Below the pieces are notes generated by a model. That model was not told the origin of the DNA and ran no database searches. It saw only the letters and a program-made list of their open reading frames with translations. A DNA stretch of 64,000 nt from Bradyrhizobium sp. BR13661 (GTDB lineage: Bacteria > Pseudomonadota > Alphaproteobacteria > Rhizobiales > Xanthobacteraceae), in the NCBI RefSeq assembly GCF_029892425.1, contig NZ_JARXWB010000005.1, positions 124,001 through 188,000 of the forward strand, in the 5' to 3' direction. The first letter of the stretch is position 1. Each line of letters opens with the position of its first letter. Of the stretch, positions 8,523 through 17,475 are shown in pieces. The position numbers and the translations under genes were made by a program.

Positions 8523-9731
8523 CTAGCCGACAAGTTGGGTGACCGACAGCAGCGCGGTCATGACTGATACGATCAAGCCGCCGACAACGGTACTTATGGT
8601 AACGATGGCGAGCGGCCCAATGATACCGACGATGCGGTCGAGGCTGCGCTGCAGCTTCGCCTCATAGAATTCGGCGACGCGGCCCGCAAGCGATGGCAAC
8701 TGGCCGGTTTCTTCGCCCAGTCGCAACATGCGGACCGCCATTGGCGGAAGATTGTTCGACGCCGAAAGAGCATCCGACAATTTGCCGCCGTGACGCACAC
8801 GGTCCGCAGCTGCCGACCACGTCACCACGCTTCCAGTGACCGCCATGATATCGACCAGGATGCGCAGCGTTGCTGAGAGATCGACGCCGCTGCCGAGAAG
8901 AACGCCGAGATTACGGCAGAACAGCGTAGTCCGGTAAAACTGAAAGATGCTCGCAATCCCCGGAATCCGGGAGACCGCGCCCACGACGGCCGCGCCAGCG
9001 CCAGGGCGGCGTAGCAGCCACCAGACCGCCGCGACGAACAGCGCCGAGACGGTCAGAACCTCGGTCGCGTTGCCACGAAGAAATTCCGACAAATGGATGA
9101 AAACGCTCAGCGCCGAGTCCGACTTCCCACCGAAATCCTGCAGCACCGAAGAGAACTGCGGGAGAACGAACAGAATGAAGAACAGCATCACAACGAACGC
9201 TGCGACCAGAACGAAGGCCGGGTACTGCATGGCGTCGGTCAATTTACGACGCATCGCTTCCGAGCGGGCTCGCTCCGCGCCGAGCAGTTCGAGCACTTTG
9301 TCGAGCGTCCCTGACACTTCTCCGACGCGAACGAGCGCAACATACATTGGCGGAAACAAAGTCGGATGATTGCCGACCGCCGCGGCGAGACTTTCTCCGC
9401 TCAGAAGCGCGGCTCGCAACTTTCCCACCACGGGACGCAGCCTGCCGACGTCCGCGTCGCCGGCGAGCAGCTCGAGGGCGTCGTCCAGACGGGCGCCCGC
9501 CTTGAGCAGCAGCGCCAGATCCCGCGTGAACGTCGTCACCTCCGCAGGGCTTGGTCGATTGAAAAACCCGAAGCCGGATGCAGCTGCGTCCGGCTTCTCC
9601 TGGACCGTTTCGATCGGGAGCAGTTGTAGATATTCGATCCGGCGCGCGACCTCGGCTGCCGTGGGGGCCGCGAGCGTGCCGTGCACGATCTCGCCCTTCT
9701 GCGTCAACGCACGATAGCGGAAGTTCGGCAC
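8523..9731 (-). CDS. gspF: Type II secretion inner-membrane protein GspF
   Basis: 402 residues, beginning MPNFRYRALTQKGEIVHG (GTG start). Two GspF domains follow, each with a membrane segment: LVAAFVVMLFFILFVLP near residue 180, a VSALFVAAVWWLLRR segment, and a C-terminal LAIVTISTVVGGLIVSVMTALL. The SGESLAAAV and LRLGEETGQLPSL motifs are characteristic. GspF is the polytopic core of the assembly platform. It starts 4 bp after the gspE stop. Confidence 0.93.
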   Translation of the reverse strand: MPNFRYRALTQKGEIVHGTLAAPTAAEVARRIEYLQLLPIETVQEKPDAAASGFGFFNRPSPAEVTTFTRDLALLLKAGARLDDALELLAGDADVGRLRPVVGKLRAALLSGESLAAAVGNHPTLFPPMYVALVRVGEVSGTLDKVLELLGAERARSEAMRRKLTDAMQYPAFVLVAAFVVMLFFILFVLPQFSSVLQDFGGKSDSALSVFIHLSEFLRGNATEVLTVSALFVAAVWWLLRRPGAGAAVVGAVSRIPGIASIFQFYRTTLFCRNLGVLLGSGVDLSATLRILVDIMAVTGSVVTWSAAADRVRHGGKLSDALSASNNLPPMAVRMLRLGEETGQLPSLAGRVAEFYEAKLQRSLDRIVGIIGPLAIVTISTVVGGLIVSVMTALLSVTQLVG

Positions 9732-9735
9732 GACG

Positions 9736-11433
9736 TCACCGTATCGTTGTGACTCGGAGGATCTCCTCCGGAGAAGTCAGGCCTTGGCGGCATTTGGCAA
9801 TACCGTCGTCAAGCATCGTCGTCATTCCATCGGCAATCGCCATCTCGTCGATATGCCGGCCATCGGCTTTCTCGCCGATGAGCTCGCGGAGCTCCTTCGT
9901 CAAGACCAGGACCTCAAACACGCCCAAACGGCCACGGTACCCTGTACCGCCGCATCTTTCGCAACCGCGCGGCCCCTTGAACTCTTCGCCTGCCTTGAAT
10001 CCGAGTGCGCCCAGCCGGGGATCATCGTCGAGATCGGCCTCGGTCAACGTCTTCGCCACCTTGCAGCGGTCGCAGAGCTGGCGAACCAGCCTCTGCGCGA
10101 TGACAGCCTGCAAAGTCGACCGCAGCAGATATCCTTCGACACCGAGATCGAGCAGACGGGGCACGGCGGCGGCCGCTGTTTCCGTATGCAACGTCGTCAA
10201 TACAAGGTGTCCGGTCAGAGCGGCATGGATTGCAACATGCGCCGTTTCAGAATCACGCACTTCGCCGAGCATGATGACGTCTGGGTCCTGACGCACGAAG
10301 GAACGCAGCGCGGCAGCAAACGTCAACCCGATCGCCGGCTTGATTTGCGATTGGTTCACACCGGGAATTTCGTACTCGACGGGATCCTCGATCGTCAGGA
10401 TTTTCCGGGTTGGCGTGTTCAGGATCGACAAAACCGTCGCAAGCGTCGTCGTCTTGCCGCTTCCGGTCGGACCGGTAATGACGATCATGCCGTGAGGCAG
10501 GGTCAACATTCGCCGGAGCTTGGTCTCGTCTGCCGGCGAGAATCCCAGTTTTTCGACAACCAGCAGACCGCGGTCCTTCGGCAGGATACGGATAACGGCG
10601 GACTCCCCATGCTGCGTCGGCATGATCGCAACACGAATATCAATCTCCGAGCGGCCGGCCCGTAACCGGGCAGATCCGTCCTGCGGCAGGCGCCGCTCGG
10701 CGATATTAAGACTGGCGATAATCTTGATACGCGAGATCACGGCCTGCGGTAACACGCCTGACGGAGCCGCGACGGGTCGCAGCAGACCGTCGATGCGCAT
10801 GCGAACCACAAGCCCGGCATGAATTGGCTCGATATGGATGTCGCTTGCGCGCAGCTCGACCGCTTTCTCCAGAAGGTCGTTGACCGCGCGCACCACGGGC
10901 GCACCGCTCGCGAGATCGCGCAGACTTTCGATATCGTCGTCACGCGGCCGGAATGCTTCCTCGCCCTCGCCCTGGATCTGGGTGTCGTTACTGCCGAGAC
11001 GCTGATCGAGGGCGACTGCGATGTCTTCGAATGACGCAACCTTGACCGCGATGTCGGCTCCGAGAACGATCTGGGCGGCACGCATGGCGGCCGTTTCGGC
11101 GGGGTCCGCCACCGCGAGCAATGCTTTCCCCTCGGCAGACCGATAGGGAAACACCGTCATCTCGCGCAGAAAGCGTGGCGCAAATGGCTGAATCTCGGCA
11201 ACAGCGGCTAGCATTTCCTGGAGTGTGACGCGCTCCAGGCCATAAAAACGTGCGACCTCATCCGCGAAATCGCTCGACGAAAGATTGGTATGCTCCCAGA
11301 GCTTACCGGGAAGTTCGCCTCGCGAATGGTCGGAGGCCGCTTGCTCGGCGAGTTCGGCGTTGCTCGCCGTCTTCGTCAGATAATTCTTCTGACGAAGATG
11401 CTCAACGAACCGCATTGAATCGTCGCTGGCCAT
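9736..11433 (-). CDS. gspE: Type II secretion ATPase GspE
   Basis: 565 residues from ATG 11433, chosen over a GTG at 11460 because GGAAAAG lies just upstream. The N-terminal GspE/MshE domain is followed by the secretion ATPase core: Walker A GPTGSGKTTT at about 321-330, Asp-box TIEDPVEYEIPG at about 347-358, Walker B DPDVIMLGEVRD at about 383-394, and His-box TGHLVLTTLHT. A zinc-binding C domain has CDRC (454-457) and CERC (491-494). It powers pseudopilus assembly and is the first gene of the leftward gsp operon, divergent from gspD. Confidence 0.94.
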   Translation of the reverse strand: MASDDSMRFVEHLRQKNYLTKTASNAELAEQAASDHSRGELPGKLWEHTNLSSSDFADEVARFYGLERVTLQEMLAAVAEIQPFAPRFLREMTVFPYRSAEGKALLAVADPAETAAMRAAQIVLGADIAVKVASFEDIAVALDQRLGSNDTQIQGEGEEAFRPRDDDIESLRDLASGAPVVRAVNDLLEKAVELRASDIHIEPIHAGLVVRMRIDGLLRPVAAPSGVLPQAVISRIKIIASLNIAERRLPQDGSARLRAGRSEIDIRVAIMPTQHGESAVIRILPKDRGLLVVEKLGFSPADETKLRRMLTLPHGMIVITGPTGSGKTTTLATVLSILNTPTRKILTIEDPVEYEIPGVNQSQIKPAIGLTFAAALRSFVRQDPDVIMLGEVRDSETAHVAIHAALTGHLVLTTLHTETAAAAVPRLLDLGVEGYLLRSTLQAVIAQRLVRQLCDRCKVAKTLTEADLDDDPRLGALGFKAGEEFKGPRGCERCGGTGYRGRLGVFEVLVLTKELRELIGEKADGRHIDEMAIADGMTTMLDDGIAKCRQGLTSPEEILRVTTIR

Positions 11434-11803
11434 CCATCTTTTCCAGTTTCGCCGGTGCACCGAGGCATCATCTCGGAATGTTTTTCGGACACGTCGCCTG
11501 CCCGCTCATTTCCGATCACCAGGCCGGCCTCGACCATGCGGTTAGGCGCGCCCGCTGGTCACACGGCACGTGCCTGCGGGTGTCGTGCAGTCGATCACTC
11601 GCCGCCAATATCGATCCGAACTGTGACATCTGCACGAAATCGCGGCAGGTTTGCTCATTCAAACGTGCTTGAGAGCCCAAGCCGTCTTCGCCCCGCCGGC
11701 AACCTGGCCCGCCAACTATTAGTGTCACATTTAGCCGCTAATAGAAGCGCTCCCAACATCGACGCTCATCCAATGTCGATCTCATAACTGGAATGGCGAA
11801 AAT
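11434..11803. promoter_or_regulatory. Divergent promoter region between gspE and gspD
   Basis: This 370-bp stretch has no supported gene and must hold the promoters for both halves of the T2SS. An inverted repeat CTATTAG (11716-11722) / CTAATAG (11738-11744) has half-site centres 22 bp apart. Its right part overlaps a second palindrome TTAGCCGCTAA (11731-11741). The local sequence is more AT-rich than the genes. A shared operator controlling both directions is likely but inferred. Confidence 0.5.
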
Positions 11804-14119
11804 ATGGTACGAGTCGGCCGAGTAAGCCGGTACCCGCGAATTGATCGCGCCTTGTCCGTCATTCTGCTGTGTTCCACTGGCCTTCTGACGTCCTGCAATT
11901 CAGCAACGATTGCGACGACCGACGCTAACGACATTGACGTGCTCAACAAGGTTCGTTCGCTGGATATCCTCCCCCGCACCCCCCAGGAGGTGGAGCCGGC
12001 ACAGCGCAATGTCGGCCAGCGGGGCCGCGGAGCCGTTTACAACGGCACAGAGGTCGTCGAAGTCGCCGAAAATCGCGCGCAACCAGCCGCGACTGGCAGC
12101 GGCGGGGGGTTCGACCTCAACTTCGAGAACACGCCGGTCGCCGCGGTGGCGAAAGTCATTCTCGGGGACATCCTCAATACCGGTTACACGATTGATCCGA
12201 GGGTCCAGGGCACCGTCAGCCTCGTTTCCGTCAAACCGGTCCCGAAATCGGACATCATCTATGTCCTTGAAAACGCCCTTCGGATCAGCGGCGTCGTGCT
12301 GGTCCGCGATACCGCAGGCTATCGGCTGACGCCGCTCGGCGATGTCGTCGGTTCAGGCCGGGTCGATGCCGTCGCGAGCAGTCCAGAACCCGGCTACGGC
12401 GTTTCCGTGGTGCCGTTGCAGTATGTTTCGGCGCAAACGTTGCTGAAACTGATGGATAGTTTTGCGACAAAGGCGGGAGCGGTTCGTGCCGATGCGACAC
12501 GGAACATCCTGCTGATCCAGGGCAGTGGCGCCGAGCGTCGCGCAGCGGTCGAGACCGCGCTTAGCTTCGATGTCGACTGGATGAAAGGTCAATCTGTCGG
12601 AATATATCCGATCACCAACAGCAGCCCGGAACCTATCATTGCCGAACTCGAAAAGATCATGGATTCCGGCGATAGCGGCCTGAGCCATGACGTGGTCAAG
12701 TTTCAGACCATCGCGCGCCTGAATGCCGTCATGGTCATCAGCAGAAAGCCAGCTTTGCTCAGCACGGCCGCAACCTGGATCAGGCGTCTCGACAATGCGG
12801 ATACGGCGAGAACGAGCGTTCACGTTTATCATGTGAAATACGGCGAAGCGCGCCAGATTGCCCGCGTGCTGACCGATATGTTTACGGGAAGCTCGTCTGC
12901 GTCGCTCGATACTGCGAGCAGCCAGCTCGCGCCCGGCTCTGGCGGGAGCACCTCCAGCGCGGCGGATCGACTGTCGCTGAACAGCAACTCGTCGTCTTCA
13001 GCAGGCGGCTTGGGAGGCGCGCGGGCCGGTGGGCTCGGCGGTAGCGGCGCAACAAGCGGGACAACCGGCTTCGGCGGTGCACAGTCGGGGTCCAACTCCC
13101 CCTTTGGCGCCACGGACAGCACTGGCGGCAGCACGGGAGGCGGCGGCAGCGGAAAGGGAGTATTGCAGGGCGTCCGTATTACGGCCGACGTCGTCAACAA
13201 CACACTGCTCATTTACGCCGATCAGGCGAATTACCGGATCGTGGAGGCGACGCTGGAGCAGGTCGATCGCCCCCAGCTTCAAGTTGCCGTCGATGCGACG
13301 ATCGCCGAGGTAACTCTCACCAACGAGCTCGCCTATGGCGTGCAGTTCTATCTGACCAGTCACAACATAGGCCTGAGGCCGGACCAGGGCTCTGCTCTTA
13401 ACACCCAATCGACCGGCACGAGCGCGGCCAGCGCTGCCGGTGCGGTCGCGAACGCATTCATCAATCGTGCCCTGCCGGGCTTCAACTTCCTGATCGGTTC
13501 GGAGGCGCAGCCAAATGCGATTCTCGACGCGCTGCATACCGTCACCAGTGTAAGGGTCTTGTCGAACCCGTCGCTGGTCGTGGTCAACAATCAGGTCGCG
13601 ACGCTTCAGGTCGGCGATTCCGTACCGGTATCGACCGGAAGCGCCACGGTGTTGACGACGGCGAACACGGTCGTGAATACGATCGACTACAGAAACACCG
13701 GCATCATCTTGAAGATTTCCCCCCGCATCAACGCCAACGGAAACGTCAGGCTCGATGTCGAACAGGAGATCAGCAATGTCTCGGCAGCAACCGCTGCCAG
13801 CCTGACGCCGACCGTTTCCGAGCGGAAGGTCAAGAGCGCGATTACCGTGGCGTCTGGCCAGACGGTATTGCTGGCGGGCCTGATCAGCGAGCAGCAAACC
13901 GGAACCCGCAACGGCATCCCCGTGCTCGATGATATTCCCGGATTTGGCGATGCGTTCTCCCATCAGGACAAGAAGAACACGCGTACCGAGTTGATCATCT
14001 TCATACGTCCCCAGATCATCCGCGACGGTACGGATGCACATTACGTTGCCGAGGAACTGCGGTCGAAATTGCGCGGAGACATAGGTGTGAGCGCGGTCAC
14101 TGGCGCGCCCGTGCGCTAA
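11804..14119 (+). CDS. gspD: Type II secretion secretin GspD
   Basis: 771 residues. The N-terminal lipoprotein signal ends LLTSCNSAT, with a lipobox Cys near residue 31, which would let it reach the outer membrane without a separate pilotin. N0/N1/N2/N3 domains follow: FDLNFENTPVAAVAKVILGD, then the repeated VVPLQYVSAQTLLKLMDSFA and VYHVKYGEARQIARVLTDMF patterns. A Gly/Ser-rich insert of about 80 residues (around 365-445) interrupts N3. The C-terminal secretin core has VLSNPSLVVVNNQVATLQVGDSVPV and VLLAGLISEQQTGTRNGIPVLDDIPGFG. It is transcribed away from the rest of the operon. Confidence 0.94.
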   Translation: MVRVGRVSRYPRIDRALSVILLCSTGLLTSCNSATIATTDANDIDVLNKVRSLDILPRTPQEVEPAQRNVGQRGRGAVYNGTEVVEVAENRAQPAATGSGGGFDLNFENTPVAAVAKVILGDILNTGYTIDPRVQGTVSLVSVKPVPKSDIIYVLENALRISGVVLVRDTAGYRLTPLGDVVGSGRVDAVASSPEPGYGVSVVPLQYVSAQTLLKLMDSFATKAGAVRADATRNILLIQGSGAERRAAVETALSFDVDWMKGQSVGIYPITNSSPEPIIAELEKIMDSGDSGLSHDVVKFQTIARLNAVMVISRKPALLSTAATWIRRLDNADTARTSVHVYHVKYGEARQIARVLTDMFTGSSSASLDTASSQLAPGSGGSTSSAADRLSLNSNSSSSAGGLGGARAGGLGGSGATSGTTGFGGAQSGSNSPFGATDSTGGSTGGGGSGKGVLQGVRITADVVNNTLLIYADQANYRIVEATLEQVDRPQLQVAVDATIAEVTLTNELAYGVQFYLTSHNIGLRPDQGSALNTQSTGTSAASAAGAVANAFINRALPGFNFLIGSEAQPNAILDALHTVTSVRVLSNPSLVVVNNQVATLQVGDSVPVSTGSATVLTTANTVVNTIDYRNTGIILKISPRINANGNVRLDVEQEISNVSAATAASLTPTVSERKVKSAITVASGQTVLLAGLISEQQTGTRNGIPVLDDIPGFGDAFSHQDKKNTRTELIIFIRPQIIRDGTDAHYVAEELRSKLRGDIGVSAVTGAPVR

Positions 14120-14163
14120 CGGAGTGGTCGAAATTCGCGGCGCGTATTGTATCAAGCCTCTCG

Positions 14164-14718
14164 ATGCGAAGATTCGGAATCAAGGGACCAGCAGAGCGAA
14201 AGGCCGAGGTCAGGTCAGTGCGACGGATTATACCGATTTTGTTTCTCGTCATTTGCTCGTTGAGCGCGGGCACGGCACGGCCGGCTGCGGCTGACGGAGT
14301 GAGCCGCGCATCTGCCGCCTATGCCAGACGCGACTACCTTCGCGCCGTGAATGAATTAATCCCTCTGGCGCAACGGGGAGATGCCAGGGCACAGGCCCTG
14401 CTCGGCTTTATGTATGAAAACGGGTTCGGTGTCCCGCAGGCATACGATGCTTCCGCCGATTACTATCACCGAGCCGCCGTGCAGGGCGACCCGTTCGGAC
14501 AGAGCCGGCTCGGGCTAAGCTATGACAAGGGCCACGGCGTGCCGCAAGACTTCGTCCTGTCCTACAAATGGCTCGACCTCGCTGCCGCCCATGCGGTCTC
14601 CAAGCGCGAACGGGACTTCTACCTCAGGCTTCGCAATGCCGTGGCCTCGAAAATGTCGTCCTCCCAGATCGAGGCAGGACAGCGGCTCGCTCTTAACTGG
14701 ATGCCCGGACGCTGGTGA
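14164..14718 (+). CDS. Exported Sel1-repeat protein downstream of gspD
   Basis: 184 residues from ATG 14164; a GTG at 14218 is an alternative. A hydrophobic signal (IIPILFLVICSLSAGTA) is followed by two or three Sel1-like repeats: AQALLGFMYENGFGVPQAYDASADYYHRAA and GQSRLGLSYDKGHGVPQDFVLSYKWLDLAA. Sel1/TPR-type repeats mediate protein contacts. It lies 44 bp after gspD in the same direction, so it is probably co-transcribed and may assist secretin assembly or act as a periplasmic T2SS accessory. That role is inferred from position. Confidence 0.75.
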   Translation: MRRFGIKGPAERKAEVRSVRRIIPILFLVICSLSAGTARPAAADGVSRASAAYARRDYLRAVNELIPLAQRGDARAQALLGFMYENGFGVPQAYDASADYYHRAAVQGDPFGQSRLGLSYDKGHGVPQDFVLSYKWLDLAAAHAVSKRERDFYLRLRNAVASKMSSSQIEAGQRLALNWMPGRW

Positions 14719-15077
14719 CCAAGAAATGGGCTGCCCCGCTCTCTAGAAGCGGCGCCCGACAAGTCTTGGTTGCTGCTGAGGGATTCAAACTGTTGATCGT
14801 GAAGACGATTGCGCGCAGTCAGCTGCAGATTCTCGGCGAAGCGTCCCGATCAGGCTCCGGAAGCAGAGCTTTTTGCGCATAACGAGTTCTGAGCATTCCG
14901 GCCTGTGGGATGCATGGTGACCCTGCACAACTGCCACGAAACTCCGGCCGACACACCGCAGCAAAACTGTTGCAATTGTGCTCTATCTAACATTTTAACG
15001 TTATCTCTCGACCAATAACGTTATTTCGCGTGATGTCCTCATGTACCGCTACACTTTTGCCAGGAGCAATCCGTCGG
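14719..15077 (+). promoter_or_regulatory. Upstream region of gmd with paired TAACGTTA palindromes
   Basis: This 359-bp stretch is without a supported gene. Its last 90 bp are AT-rich and contain two copies of the perfect palindrome TAACGTTA, at 14996-15003 and 15016-15023 (the second extends to AATAACGTTATT at 15014-15025). The centres are exactly 20 bp apart, on the same face of the helix. They lie 55-80 bp before the gmd start, a typical operator position. The rest shows nothing recognisable. Confidence 0.5.
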
Positions 15078-16148
15078 ATGAGTAAACCTGTCGCACTAAT
15101 CACCGGTATAACCGGACAGGATGGTGCATATCTCGCGGACTATCTGCTTCGGCGCGGCTATACCGTTCATGGCATCAAGCGGCGCTCGTCCTCGTTCAAC
15201 ACCGCGCGCGTCGATCATCTCTACCAGGACCCGCATCTCGGCGACGTGCCGTTCCTGATGCATTACGGCGACATGACGGATTCGACCAATCTGATCCGCC
15301 TGGTGCAGCAGATCCGCCCGACCGAGATCTACAATCTCGCCGCCCAGAGCCACGTCGCCGTCAGTTTCGAGAGCCCGGAATACACCGCCAATGCCGATGC
15401 CATCGGCGTGCTGCGCCTGCTGGAGGCGATCCGCATCCTCGGCATGGAGAAAGAGACCCGGTTCTACCAGGCCTCGACCTCGGAGCTCTACGGCCTGGTG
15501 CAGGAGATCCCGCAGAAGGAGACGACGCCGTTCTATCCGCGCTCGCCCTACGGCGTCGCCAAGCTCTACGGCTACTGGATCACGGTGAACTACCGCGAAG
15601 CCTACGGCATGTTTGCCTCGAACGGCATCCTGTTCAACCATGAGAGCCCGGTCCGCGGCGAGACCTTCGTCACCCGCAAGATCACCCGCGGCGTGGCGCG
15701 CATCGAGGTCGGCCTGGAGCAGACGCTCTATCTCGGCAATCTCGAGGCCAAGCGCGACTGGGGCCATGCCAAGGATTATGTCGAGGGCATGCACATGATC
15801 CTGCAGGCCGACAAGCCCGACGACTTCGTGCTCGCCACCGGCGAGACGCGTTCGGTGCGCGAGATGGTCGAGATGTCCTTCGCCCAGGTCGGCCGCCGCA
15901 TCGAATGGCGCGGGCAAGGCGTCGACGAGACCGGCATCGATGCCGTCAGCGGCAAGGTCGTGGTGAAGATCGATCCGACCTATTTCCGCCCGACCGAGGT
16001 CGATCTGCTGATCGGCGATGCCAGCAAGGCGCGGCAGGTGCTGGGCTGGAAGCCGAAGCGAAGCTTTGCGCAGCTCGTCGAGGAGATGGTGGCGAGCGAT
16101 CTGGCGGAGGCCAAACGGGATGTCGCGAATGGCAAGCGTACCGTTTGA
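15078..16148 (+). CDS. gmd: GDP-mannose 4,6-dehydratase
   Basis: 356 residues. It converts GDP-mannose to GDP-4-keto-6-deoxymannose, the first step to GDP-L-fucose. The NADP-binding motif [16 protein letters not shown] is at the N terminus, with the [16 protein letters not shown] region, catalytic [12 protein letters not shown] (Tyr-x-x-x-Lys) and [16 protein letters not shown] typical of Gmd. ATG 15078 is chosen because the protein then begins exactly at the Rossmann strand ([10 protein letters not shown]) and AGGAG lies upstream; longer in-frame starts are unsupported. It overlaps fcl by 29 bp. Length is normal for the family. Confidence 0.96.
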   Translation: MSKPVALITGITGQDGAYLADYLLRRGYTVHGIKRRSSSFNTARVDHLYQDPHLGDVPFLMHYGDMTDSTNLIRLVQQIRPTEIYNLAAQSHVAVSFESPEYTANADAIGVLRLLEAIRILGMEKETRFYQASTSELYGLVQEIPQKETTPFYPRSPYGVAKLYGYWITVNYREAYGMFASNGILFNHESPVRGETFVTRKITRGVARIEVGLEQTLYLGNLEAKRDWGHAKDYVEGMHMILQADKPDDFVLATGETRSVREMVEMSFAQVGRRIEWRGQGVDETGIDAVSGKVVVKIDPTYFRPTEVDLLIGDASKARQVLGWKPKRSFAQLVEEMVASDLAEAKRDVANGKRTV

Positions 16149-17085
16149 GCTGAAGGGCAAGAGCGTCTACGTCGCCGGCCATCGCGGCATGGTCGGCAGC
16201 GCCATCGTGCGCCGGCTCGCGCGGGAAGACGTCAAGCTCGTCACGGTTGACCGGCGCGAGGTCGATCTCTGCAACCAGGCCCAGGTGTTCGACTGGTTCG
16301 GACGCGTGCGGCCGCAAGTGATCTTCATGGCCGCAGCAAAAGTCGGCGGCATCGTCGCCAACAACACGCTGCGCGCCGAGTTCATCTACGACAACATCGC
16401 GATCACGGCGAACGTGATCCAGGCCGCGCACGTCAATGGCGCCGAGAAGCTGATGTTCCTCGGCTCGTCCTGCATCTATCCGAAGCTGGCGCCGCAGCCC
16501 TTGCGCGAGGACTCGATGCTCACGGGCCCACTGGAGCCGACCAACGAGCCCTACGCGATCGCCAAGATCGCCGGCATCAAGATGGCGGAGGCCTATCGCA
16601 GCCAGTATGGCAGTAACTTCATCAGCGTGATGCCGACCAATCTCTACGGCCCCGGCGACAATTACCACCCCGAGCTGAGCCACGTCGTGGCCGCGCTGAT
16701 CCGGCGCTTCCACGAAGCGAAACTGTCAGGTGCGAAGAACGTCGTGGTGTGGGGCACCGGCACGCCGCGGCGCGAGTTCCTCTATGTCGACGATATGGCG
16801 GATGCCTGCGTGCATGTGATGAAGACCCATTCGGGCAGCGAGCTGATCAACATCGGCACCGGCGAGGACATCGCCATCGCCGAGTTCGCGCTCCTGGTCG
16901 CGGAGATCGTCGGCTATCGCGGTGAGATCAGTTTCGACACCTCGCGGCCCGACGGAACGCCGCGCAAGCTGCTCGATGTCAGCAGGCTCGACAGGCTCGG
17001 CTGGCGCGCGACGACGTCGCTCGAGGATGGCTTGCGGCAGGCCTATGCGGCGTACCTGTCGAGCCATTCGATCGCAGCGGAGTAG
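16120..17085 (+). CDS. fcl: GDP-L-fucose synthase
   Basis: 321 residues. It epimerises and reduces GDP-4-keto-6-deoxymannose to GDP-L-fucose, completing the pathway begun by Gmd. It contains [14 protein letters not shown] (NADP-binding), [27 protein letters not shown] (catalytic Tyr-x-x-x-Lys) and [14 protein letters not shown] 16120 is preceded by GGAGG with a 9-base spacer inside the end of gmd; ATG 16129 is an alternative. In Bradyrhizobium the symbiotic homologue is called nolK and fucosylates Nod factor. Here the neighbours are polysaccharide and T2SS genes, so a surface-glycan role is more likely. Confidence 0.95.
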   Translation: MSRMASVPFELKGKSVYVAGHRGMVGSAIVRRLAREDVKLVTVDRREVDLCNQAQVFDWFGRVRPQVIFMAAAKVGGIVANNTLRAEFIYDNIAITANVIQAAHVNGAEKLMFLGSSCIYPKLAPQPLREDSMLTGPLEPTNEPYAIAKIAGIKMAEAYRSQYGSNFISVMPTNLYGPGDNYHPELSHVVAALIRRFHEAKLSGAKNVVVWGTGTPRREFLYVDDMADACVHVMKTHSGSELINIGTGEDIAIAEFALLVAEIVGYRGEISFDTSRPDGTPRKLLDVSRLDRLGWRATTSLEDGLRQAYAAYLSSHSIAAE

Positions 17086-17098
17086 CAGGTGCCCTAAT

Positions 17099-17116
17099 CG
17101 GCTAACGCTCTAGCCG
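17099..17116 (+). terminator. Short hairpin between fcl and the convergent HTH gene
   Basis: CGGCTA (17099-17104) pairs with TAGCCG (17111-17116) around a 6-base loop, between the stop codons of two convergent genes. There is no T tract, so it is a weak or non-canonical terminator at best. Confidence 0.3.
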
Positions 17117-17475
17117 TTATCGGGACGCCTCGGCGGTGCCCCGCGGTGCGCCCGCAATTCCTCTTCGTATTTCAGCTTTTCCAGAAGCGCGTCGGTGACC
17201 AGGCGTCGCAATTGTGCGTTTTCGAGCTCCAGGCGCTTGATCGCTTCTTCCGAATTTGCATCACCTGGCGAGTGCAGCCGGCCTGCCGTTTCCTGGAGCC
17301 CTCTGTTCATGGTCGGCTGGTGAGACTTGAGCATCTTTTTCCAGCGGTGATAGGTCATCACGCTCACGCCGAGTGCGCTCGAAATCTCACGTTGGGTCTT
17401 GCCCTTGGCCACGAGATTGTCTGCCTGCGCAAGCTTGACCGAAATCTCCTCCAGGGCATGCCTCTTGCCAACCAT
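17110..17475 (-). CDS. Orphan transposase OrfA-like / SyrB-like HTH protein
   Basis: 121 residues from ATG 17475, which has AAAGGA 5 bases upstream. An N-terminal helix-turn-helix (ISVKLAQADNLVAKGKTQREISSALGVSVMTYHRWKK as a continuous region, about residues 11-48) is followed by a basic linker and a leucine-rich coiled coil (RLELENAQLRRLVTDALLEK, about 80-100). This layout is shared by IS3-type OrfA proteins and by rhizobial SyrB-like regulators. No OrfB transposase, terminal inverted repeats or target duplications are visible, so it is not an intact insertion sequence. It may be a remnant or a domesticated regulator of the adjacent glycan genes. Confidence 0.65.
   Translation of the reverse strand: MVGKRHALEEISVKLAQADNLVAKGKTQREISSALGVSVMTYHRWKKMLKSHQPTMNRGLQETAGRLHSPGDANSEEAIKRLELENAQLRRLVTDALLEKLKYEEELRAHRGAPPRRPDNG

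Noticed and set aside
15096..16160. 354-codon open frame antisense to gmd
   Set aside because: It is a shadow of the well-supported gmd gene and has no recognisable domain.
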